From Rubrivivax sp. (GTDB lineage: Bacteria > Pseudomonadota > Gammaproteobacteria > Burkholderiales > Burkholderiaceae_C): DNA of 47,647 nucleotides. This document shows, piece after piece, positions 42,116-47,647 of the stretch. The stretch is taken from assembly GCA_030653385.1 (NCBI GenBank), contig JAURZM010000077.1, positions 1 to 47,647 on the forward strand, given 5' to 3'. Position 1 is the first letter of the stretch; each line of letters begins with the position of its first letter. The notes beneath the pieces were generated by a model. It did no database searches. It was not told the origin of the DNA and worked only from the letters and a program-made list of their open reading frames with translations. The translations under genes and the position numbers were made by a program.

Positions 42116-42478
42116 ATGGTCGCGCGCCGACTACGCAATTCATTCAGTGCCTCGACGTTGACAGGGCTTCGCCAGATGCCGGCCTGCGACGCGCTCGCGC
42201 TGCTGGCCACCTTCCTCAAGCCTGACCCGACGTATCGGCCAGTCAAGGATGATCGCAGCGCGCGCTGGCACCTGAGTACCGGCCGCGGCGACTTCGAGAT
42301 CGTGACCACGGGCCCGAAGTGGTACGACACACGCACGAAGCGTGGCGGGGGTGGAGCCGTCGACCTGGCGATGTACCTCCTGGACCTGTCCTTCGTGGAC
42401 GCCGTCAAGTTCTTGACCCGCAAGGCATCGCCCCATGGTGCAGATCATCCGCAAGGCATCGCTGCCAACCGCCGATGA
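42116..42478 (+). CDS. Small primase-like (DUF3991/CHC2-like) protein
   Basis: 120 residues. The ATG at 42116 has AGGAGG 8 nt upstream. The core has YRPVKDDRSARWHLST, GDFEIVTTGPKWYDTRTKRGGGGAVDLAMYLL and VDAVKFLTRK. The WYD-x4-(R)GGG-G-x-(I/V)DL-x-M pattern is that of the N-terminal domain of primase-like toprim proteins, here without zinc cysteines or a toprim domain. It overlaps the first recombinase by 44 bp, so it belongs to the element's operon. It may bind single-stranded DNA (inference). Confidence 0.62.
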   Translation: MVARRLRNSFSASTLTGLRQMPACDALALLATFLKPDPTYRPVKDDRSARWHLSTGRGDFEIVTTGPKWYDTRTKRGGGGAVDLAMYLLDLSFVDAVKFLTRKASPHGADHPQGIAANRR

Positions 42479-43634
42479 GGTGCCCGGGCGAGCACGCGTC
42501 GCTGCCGAACAAGCGGCTGCCGTCGCGGGTCGCGAGCCTCGCCCAAACGGGTTTCCGCTTCTGTTCACCAAGCACTGGCAACTGATCGAACCGGCAGTTG
42601 CCTTCCTGCACGAGCACTCGATCCAGCGCGCCCATACCGACGACACGCTGAGGACCTACGCCGAGATCCTTGACGACTGGTTCGAGACACTCGAGCAGAA
42701 CGACATCCCCTGGGAGACGGCCGACGCCGTCGACCTCGTGGCCTATCGGAACCGGATGATGGCGCAGCCGAGCGCACACACCGGCCGACCGTACCGCACT
42801 TCCACCATCAACCATCGCGTTCGCGGCGTACTTCGGTTCTACGGGTGGGCGGTTCGCGCGCACTGGTTGAGCACCTCGCCGCTGGCGGAACCGGCACGCG
42901 ATCTCCGCCTCGCACGCCAGCACCGGCCGACACGAGCCGGTCAGACCCCGAGCTACGAGCGCAGCCTGTTCATCCTTCGGCAGTACGAGGCACTGCCGAG
43001 GCCGTTGGTCTCCGAGCAGGCGCGTGAACTCCTTGCGGCGCTCGCGCCACCCTACGACCTGATGGCACGTTGGCAGTTGTACACGGGCCTGCGCATCAGC
43101 GAGTTGCTGCGCCTCGGCGCCAGCGACATTGGCGACATCGACCTCCGCCCTGCGCCAGCCACGCCGGATCGCGCCATCGAGGTCATCCGCAAGGGCCGCA
43201 AGCCCGGCCATGTGGTCGTGCCGGCCAGCCTGCTCGACGAGACCGACGGCTACGTGAGCGGCCATCGTCTCGCCTGGCTTGCACGCGCACGACGCAGAGG
43301 CCGGAGCGCCATGCCAAAGGCGCTGTTCATCAATGCACGCGGAAGCGCCGTGGGCAAGAATGCCTACCAACGAGCCGTGAGCCAAGCCGGCCGGGTGTGC
43401 GGCTTCACGGCCACGACGCACCTGCTGCGGGCCACCTTCGCGTGCATGCTGCTGGCCCGGCTGGAGCAGCTGGCCGCCCGGGGTGCCCAGGTCAACCCGC
43501 TGCTGGTCGTGAAGGTGCTGCTCGGGCACGAGCACATCGAGACCACCGACGGCTACCTTCGCGCCGTGGCGGTCGACCCGTGTGTCCTCAAGGACGTGCT
43601 CGACACGCTGCTTGCGCAGACAAGCGCGCCATGA
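42435..43634 (+). CDS. Tyrosine recombinase 1 of trio (TnpA-like)
   Basis: 399 residues. The N-terminal SAM-like core-binding domain (about 60-160) precedes the catalytic domain with all residues: R220 in TGLRISELL, K253 in IRKGRK, H329 and R332 in TTHLLRATF, H365 in LLGHEHIETT and Y374 in DGYLR. It should carry out strand exchange. Start 42435 lies inside the end of the primase-like gene, and its stop overlaps recombinase 2 as ATGA. Confidence 0.9.
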   Translation: MVQIIRKASLPTADEVPGRARVAAEQAAAVAGREPRPNGFPLLFTKHWQLIEPAVAFLHEHSIQRAHTDDTLRTYAEILDDWFETLEQNDIPWETADAVDLVAYRNRMMAQPSAHTGRPYRTSTINHRVRGVLRFYGWAVRAHWLSTSPLAEPARDLRLARQHRPTRAGQTPSYERSLFILRQYEALPRPLVSEQARELLAALAPPYDLMARWQLYTGLRISELLRLGASDIGDIDLRPAPATPDRAIEVIRKGRKPGHVVVPASLLDETDGYVSGHRLAWLARARRRGRSAMPKALFINARGSAVGKNAYQRAVSQAGRVCGFTATTHLLRATFACMLLARLEQLAARGAQVNPLLVVKVLLGHEHIETTDGYLRAVAVDPCVLKDVLDTLLAQTSAP

Positions 43635-45376
43635 GATCACCCAGCCAGCGCATCCACCGGAACCTGTCGCAGGAGGCCGCAGCGGCGCCGACGCACGACG
43701 CGCAGCCAGCTCGCATCGATGGCCCTCGTGTGGTTCGCCGGACGGTCATCGACTTCTCGTCGTTGGGCGTGCCGGAAGACGTGCGGCTTGCGCTGGCGCT
43801 GGCGTTCTGGGGCCACCTTGGAGCCCGGTCGCCGCGCAGCATCAAGTCGTGCTGGACCTGGGTGTTGACCTTCAACCGCTTCGCGACCGAATCGGGAGCG
43901 ATCAGATCGCTCGCGGACCTGGAACGCCGGATGCTCCTGCGATACATCGAATGGCTCAACGCGCAACAGCGCGCTGACGGCGCACCATGGGCGATCTCGA
44001 CGAGGAACGCGGCCTACAGCGCGTTGCGCCAGCTGCTGCGCTGGCTCGAGCGCTGCCGCCCCGATCTCGTCAGCCGGATCGACTACCCCTTCACACCCTT
44101 CCCGGGCCGGGGCAGCGACCGGCCCCCACGCGCGACGCCGACGGCGCGCGAACTGCGCGCCATCCTGCGTGCCTGCGAGGCAGACATCGCTGCCGTGCGG
44201 GAGGTCCGCGCTTCGGCCGCCGCGCAACGCGCCACGGACGGCGACAAGCCGGGCTCCCTGGGCTGGTTGCTGGTGGAGGTCGATCGTCGCTTCGGCGGCA
44301 TCGTGCCCAGCAGCCTCGCGCTGCAACTGTGCGGCAACCACCCGCTGCAGTTGGCGGTGCGCCGCTGGGGAGGTGCCAAGCAGATCGAGCCGTGCCTGTA
44401 CCCGCGCGCCGTCTCGTTGCTGCCGTACTACCTGGCCATCCTGATCCACGCGGCCGGCAATCCCGAGCCCATCGCCGAACTCGGGCGCGACTGCCTTCAG
44501 GACGTCCCGCTGTTGGAGAACCGCCAGGCGCTGGTCTGGTTCAAGGCGCGCGCCGGGCGTCTGCAGCAACGCAGCTTCGAGCGCGACGCGCCGTTCGAGC
44601 CACCGGCGCTGGTGAGGGACCTTCTCGCCTGGAACGAACGCCTGCGGCCGCTGGCGCCAGCGGCACAACGCGACCGCCTCTTCATCTTCAAGGGGCTGCG
44701 CGCGGTGAACGCGATGTCGACCATCACAGTCCACCACCTGCTCGGCGAGTTCTGCCAGCGCCACGGCCTCGCGGCGTTCTCGCTGGCAAGCATCCGGCCG
44801 AGCGTGCTGTCCAGCTTCTACCGCGCCAGCGGCGACCTGCTTCGAACGCGGGCGGTGGCCAACCACGCCAGCATCGCGACGACCGTTCGCTATGTCCAGA
44901 CGCCGATCGTCCGGCAACAGAACCATGCGCGCATCGCCACATTGCAGGAGGCCTTCATCGAGCATCTTGCGGCGACAGCTGCCTCGTCGCCTCCGTCGGC
45001 GGTCGCGGCTTCGTCGTCGAGCGCGGCTGTCCCACCGGGCAAGACGGTGTCGATGTTCGGCTTCGACTGCACGGATCCGCTGGCCGGCACCGCGCCCGGC
45101 ACACGCCGGGGCGAGATCTGCACCAATTTCATGGGCTGCTTCACCTGTCCCAACGCGGTGATCCCGCCGCAGCCGCGCACGATGGCCCGCCTGCTTCAAG
45201 CGCGCGACCATCTGCGCGTCGCAGCACTGACGCTGCATCCGGCGCGCTGGCAGGCGTTCTACGCGCCGCAGCTGCGCATCCTCGAGGAGGACATCCTGCC
45301 GCGCTTCAGCACACGGGAGCTCGCCGCAGCCGAGCCTCTGGTGGCGCAGCTTCCGCCGCTGCCGGACCTGCGGTGA
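43631..45376 (+). CDS. Recombinase 2 of trio, catalytically degenerate tyrosine-recombinase fold
   Basis: 581 residues. A core-binding-like N-terminus (LRYIEWLNAQQ, SALRQLLRWLE) precedes a catalytic-like domain. Box I reads HAAGNPEPIAEL, lacking the Arg of TGLR. Box II reads SLASIRPSVLSS: Arg389 is kept but the His of H-x-x-R is not. H412 (ANHASIATT) and Y421 (VRYVQ) remain. The C-terminus holds a cysteine cluster CTNFMGCFTCPNAV (C498, C504, C507), a likely zinc knuckle. It probably acts as a structural or targeting partner. It is coupled to recombinase 1 by ATGA. Confidence 0.85.
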   Translation: MRSPSQRIHRNLSQEAAAAPTHDAQPARIDGPRVVRRTVIDFSSLGVPEDVRLALALAFWGHLGARSPRSIKSCWTWVLTFNRFATESGAIRSLADLERRMLLRYIEWLNAQQRADGAPWAISTRNAAYSALRQLLRWLERCRPDLVSRIDYPFTPFPGRGSDRPPRATPTARELRAILRACEADIAAVREVRASAAAQRATDGDKPGSLGWLLVEVDRRFGGIVPSSLALQLCGNHPLQLAVRRWGGAKQIEPCLYPRAVSLLPYYLAILIHAAGNPEPIAELGRDCLQDVPLLENRQALVWFKARAGRLQQRSFERDAPFEPPALVRDLLAWNERLRPLAPAAQRDRLFIFKGLRAVNAMSTITVHHLLGEFCQRHGLAAFSLASIRPSVLSSFYRASGDLLRTRAVANHASIATTVRYVQTPIVRQQNHARIATLQEAFIEHLAATAASSPPSAVAASSSSAAVPPGKTVSMFGFDCTDPLAGTAPGTRRGEICTNFMGCFTCPNAVIPPQPRTMARLLQARDHLRVAALTLHPARWQAFYAPQLRILEEDILPRFSTRELAAAEPLVAQLPPLPDLR

Positions 45377-45386
45377 GGTCGCCGCC

Positions 45387-47270
45387 ATGCCCGCCCTGCA
45401 GCGCCAGACCAACGACAGTCCCGTCGCCTGCGCTCCCGCGCGAACCGGCGACCGCGCGTGGTTCCTTGTCGGATCGAAGTGGGAAGACCCTGTCTGGGTT
45501 CTGGCGCCTGGCAACGCCCTGGAAGAGCGGCAACCTGTGCGCTTGCGCTGGGACTTCGAACTGCAGGACGGGCGACGCTTCACCGATCAGCGCCACGCCA
45601 CACTGCTGGAGACCACCAGGCAACTCGTCGCCCTCATCCGATCAGGCTCGCTGGCCACCGGGATGCCACTGCGGCCGAGCACGGTCGCGCAATACTTTCA
45701 GACGCTGCGCTGCCTGCTCCAATGGATGAGCAGCGAGGGTTTCAGCCGCTTCTCGATGCTCGACCCACCGGCGTTGCTGCAGTTCCAGCAGTGGCTGCGC
45801 TCGCGTCCTTTGGCGGGTCGTTCGCCACAGCGCGCGCCTGGAACCTTGCGACGACACCTGTACCTGCTCGCGTACTTTCAGCGGTTCCGCGACGAACTCG
45901 ACGACTGCCTGAGCTTCGACCCCTTTGCCGGAGACGATCATCGCCGGGTCGCCGGCTATCACGACGGGCTGCGCCGACCTTGGCCCTACACGCCCGACAG
46001 CGTCGCCGTGCCCTTGGTACAGGCGGCGATGGACATCGTCACGCGCGACGCTCCCGCTGTCCTGCGCGCCTTGGAGACGTATCGGAAGGCTGTGGCTGGC
46101 GGTCGCGGCTCCGATCACGCGCACACCGGACGGGCGACACGTGCGCTGCAACGTGTCAGTGCAGGCATCCCCGATGCGGACTCCCCCGTGCGGTCGGTCC
46201 GCGAACTCGTCCGGCGCACCGACTTGCTCTACGCCGCCTGCTTCGTCGTCATCTCCTACCTGGTCGGCCCGCGCGTGAGCGAGATCCTGCATTTGAAGGC
46301 CGGATGCGTGCACCGTCGAAGCGCCGAGGGCGCCAGCGAGCCCGTGACCGTGATGGTCGGAGCGATCTTCAAGCGGCAGTCGGGCTACCACGGGCGCGCC
46401 CATGAGTGGGTCGCACCGCCCGCCGCGGTGCAGGCGGTAGCGGTGCTCGAAGCGCTGTCCGCCGGGCAACGCGCCGTCGCCGGACGCGAAGAGCTCTGGC
46501 TGCGCCGCCGGCGCGGCAATGGCGCGACCGAGTGGCATGAGGTTGAGCCCGAGCTGCTGGAGATTCCATCGACAGCACGGGTCAGCATCCAACTCGAACG
46601 CTTCGGCGCCTGGCTTGGCCTCACCTACGAGGGCCGGCCGTGGAGGCTCACGACCCATCAGGGCCGCAAGACCTTCGCCAGGTTCGTGGCGTTGCGCGAT
46701 CGCACGTGCCTGTTCGCACTGGCCCAGCAACTGGGTCATCGCGAACGGGCCGAGACCGACAACGGCTACGCCGGGTCCGACTACCGGCTCACCCAGGAGA
46801 TCGACGCCGAGATCCTGGAGCAGTCGGTCAATGCCTGGGAGCACATGCTGGCGGCACCCGGCCTGGGCGGACGAGCCGGCGAGGAGATCGTGGCGAATCG
46901 CCCGCGCTTTCGGGGCAAGCGCATCAAGGAGGACCTCGCAAGCTATGCGCGCCTGCTGGTCGATGCGGGACTCGTGCTCGGAGTCTGCGACTGGGGCTTC
47001 TGCGTCTACCGCGAGGAGTACAGCGCCTGCCTGGGCAACGCGGCCGGCCCGAACCCTGCCCGCCGCGAGCCGTCGACATGCGCGCGCTGCCAGAACTTCG
47101 TGGTGTCCGAGCAGCACCGCCCCTACTGGGCCGACCAGGTTCACCGTTGCCAGGGGCTGCTGGATGAGCCTGCGTTGCCGTTGCAGACCCTGCGCATCGT
47201 GCGTGCGCGGCTCGACGAGGCTCGCTCCCTGGTCCGGGCGATCGACAGCGGCGCGAAGGAATCATCATGA
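45387..47270 (+). CDS. Tyrosine recombinase 3 of trio (TnpB-like)
   Basis: 627 residues. The catalytic residues are present: R296 in VGPRVSEIL, K329 in IFKRQSG, H424 and R427 in THQGRKTF, H451 in QLGHRERAETDNGY and Y461 (or Y466). The C-terminal region has several Cys pairs (GVCDWGFCVYRE, YSACLG, TCARCQNF), a likely zinc domain like that in recombinase 2. GAGG lies 8 nt before the ATG, 10 bp after recombinase 2. Its stop overlaps the next gene as ATGA. Confidence 0.88.
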   Translation: MPALQRQTNDSPVACAPARTGDRAWFLVGSKWEDPVWVLAPGNALEERQPVRLRWDFELQDGRRFTDQRHATLLETTRQLVALIRSGSLATGMPLRPSTVAQYFQTLRCLLQWMSSEGFSRFSMLDPPALLQFQQWLRSRPLAGRSPQRAPGTLRRHLYLLAYFQRFRDELDDCLSFDPFAGDDHRRVAGYHDGLRRPWPYTPDSVAVPLVQAAMDIVTRDAPAVLRALETYRKAVAGGRGSDHAHTGRATRALQRVSAGIPDADSPVRSVRELVRRTDLLYAACFVVISYLVGPRVSEILHLKAGCVHRRSAEGASEPVTVMVGAIFKRQSGYHGRAHEWVAPPAAVQAVAVLEALSAGQRAVAGREELWLRRRRGNGATEWHEVEPELLEIPSTARVSIQLERFGAWLGLTYEGRPWRLTTHQGRKTFARFVALRDRTCLFALAQQLGHRERAETDNGYAGSDYRLTQEIDAEILEQSVNAWEHMLAAPGLGGRAGEEIVANRPRFRGKRIKEDLASYARLLVDAGLVLGVCDWGFCVYREEYSACLGNAAGPNPARREPSTCARCQNFVVSEQHRPYWADQVHRCQGLLDEPALPLQTLRIVRARLDEARSLVRAIDSGAKESS

Positions 47271-47647
47271 CGAAGCAGCCTCCCGGCAGGGTCAAGAGCA
47301 CGTCGGCGCAGCGGCTGCGGGAGGCACTGGCAACGATGGTTCAACAGCAAGGCAATGGCGCTTCGCCGAGGGCACTGACCGCCACCACCTTGTGCGAGCT
47401 GGCCGACATCTCTCGCAACGCGCTGTACCGCTACTACCCCGAGGTCGTGCAGGCGTTGCACGCAGCCCAGCAGAAGCACCGTCCTCGACTCGCTGGCGAC
47501 AGGCGTGCAGCACAGCGGCTGCGCCAGGACAATGCCGTCCTGCGCGAACAGATCGCCAAGATGGCAGCGCTGGTCGACCACTACTTCGCGGCGTGGCAGG
47601 AGACCCGCCTGCTGCTGCAGCGGCGCGACCGCGAGCTGGCCGAGTCG
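47267..47647 (+). CDS. TetR-like HTH / coiled-coil protein (TnpC/DUF6262-like), 3' end outside window
   Basis: 127 residues visible, no stop before the window ends. The N-terminal helix-turn-helix is LTATTLCELADISRNALYRYYPEVVQAL, in pieces like a TetR reading head. It is followed by a long coiled coil (RRAAQRLRQDNAVLREQIAKM). Small proteins of this kind follow the recombinases of Tn554-type elements (TnpC), where the third protein affects orientation and efficiency. ATGA overlap with recombinase 3. Confidence 0.8.
   Translation, partial: MTKQPPGRVKSTSAQRLREALATMVQQQGNGASPRALTATTLCELADISRNALYRYYPEVVQALHAAQQKHRPRLAGDRRAAQRLRQDNAVLREQIAKMAALVDHYFAAWQETRLLLQRRDRELAES

Larger units (their letters stand above)
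41966..47647 (+). mobile_element. Recombinase-trio (Tn554-like) mobile element, right end outside window
   Basis: A plus-strand block of five overlapping or closely spaced genes (42116-47647). It begins exactly where the SbcC-like reading frame breaks. Three tyrosine-recombinase-family proteins in a row followed by a small HTH/coiled-coil protein is the layout of Tn554-type TnpABC and of recombinase-trio elements. The left end, 41966-42115, carries only a short hairpin (GCCTCT-TTC-AGAGGC, 42047-42061). The exact boundary and attachment site cannot be fixed without the uninterrupted target. Confidence 0.6.

Noticed and set aside
43637..45583. Minus-strand open frame opposite recombinase 2
   Set aside because: Shadow frame spanning two recombinase genes with no motifs.

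Overview
The window is GC-rich, gene-dense and reads like a metal-resistance genomic island of a betaproteobacterium (Burkholderiales, in the Cupriavidus/Ralstonia/Polaromonas/Rubrivivax sphere). This is inferred from a CopK-type periplasmic copper protein, a DUF4148 protein, DUF2933 proteins, a Burkholderiales-style trimeric porin, and paired OmpR-type response regulators with sensor kinases. No rRNA, tRNA or CRISPR array was recognised.

Left part (1-16.5 kb, all minus strand): a long head-to-tail run, read from high to low coordinates. Small metal-binding periplasmic or membrane proteins and a CopZ-like HMA protein come first. A metabolic module follows: DUF3141 PHA-synthase-like hydrolase, FabI, a fused acetate kinase-PduL phosphotransacylase, and an acetyl-CoA acetyltransferase. 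Then a MerR-family regulator with its own 19-bp-spacer promoter heads a second block: a thymidine-phosphorylase-family protein with a degraded phosphate-binding loop, cyclopropane fatty acid synthase, an MFS exporter, a Cu+-type P1B ATPase with two YHS domains, a small membrane protein and FtsH (cut by the window edge).

Middle part (16.5-39.5 kb): copper resistance proper. CopK is divergent from the left run. A long minus-strand operon (26.1 to 17.0 kb) encodes a Cys-rich periplasmic protein, a TolC-family lipoprotein, a multicopper oxidase, a cupredoxin, DUF411, CusF-like, cytochrome c, several small envelope proteins, an alpha/beta hydrolase and an MgtC/DUF4010 transporter-like protein. Next come a DUF2846 lipoprotein, a DUF4148 protein, a porin, a Sel1-like protein cotranscribed with one two-component system, and a second, convergently overlapping two-component system. 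The block ends with CueR, CopA and CopZ. A 14-bp dyad, TTAC-N6-GT(C/A)A, stands upstream of five separate transcription units here and probably marks a regulon of one of the two-component systems. Two textbook CueR-type promoters drive copA-cueR and copZ divergently.

Right part (39.6-47.6 kb): an SbcC/Rad50-like ATPase gene that has lost its Walker A end exactly where a second element begins. This element holds a small primase-like protein, three tandem tyrosine-recombinase-family proteins (the middle one lacking catalytic residues) and a TetR-like HTH/coiled-coil protein cut by the window end. The layout resembles Tn554-like TnpABC or recombinase-trio elements.

How it fits together: CueR senses cytoplasmic Cu+ and drives CopA/CopZ efflux and chaperoning. 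The two-component systems would sense periplasmic copper and drive CopK, the oxidase/cupredoxin operon and outer-membrane proteins. The left run adds envelope lipid change, acetyl-CoA/acetyl-phosphate metabolism and membrane proteolysis, which looks like a membrane-stress annex to the metal island.
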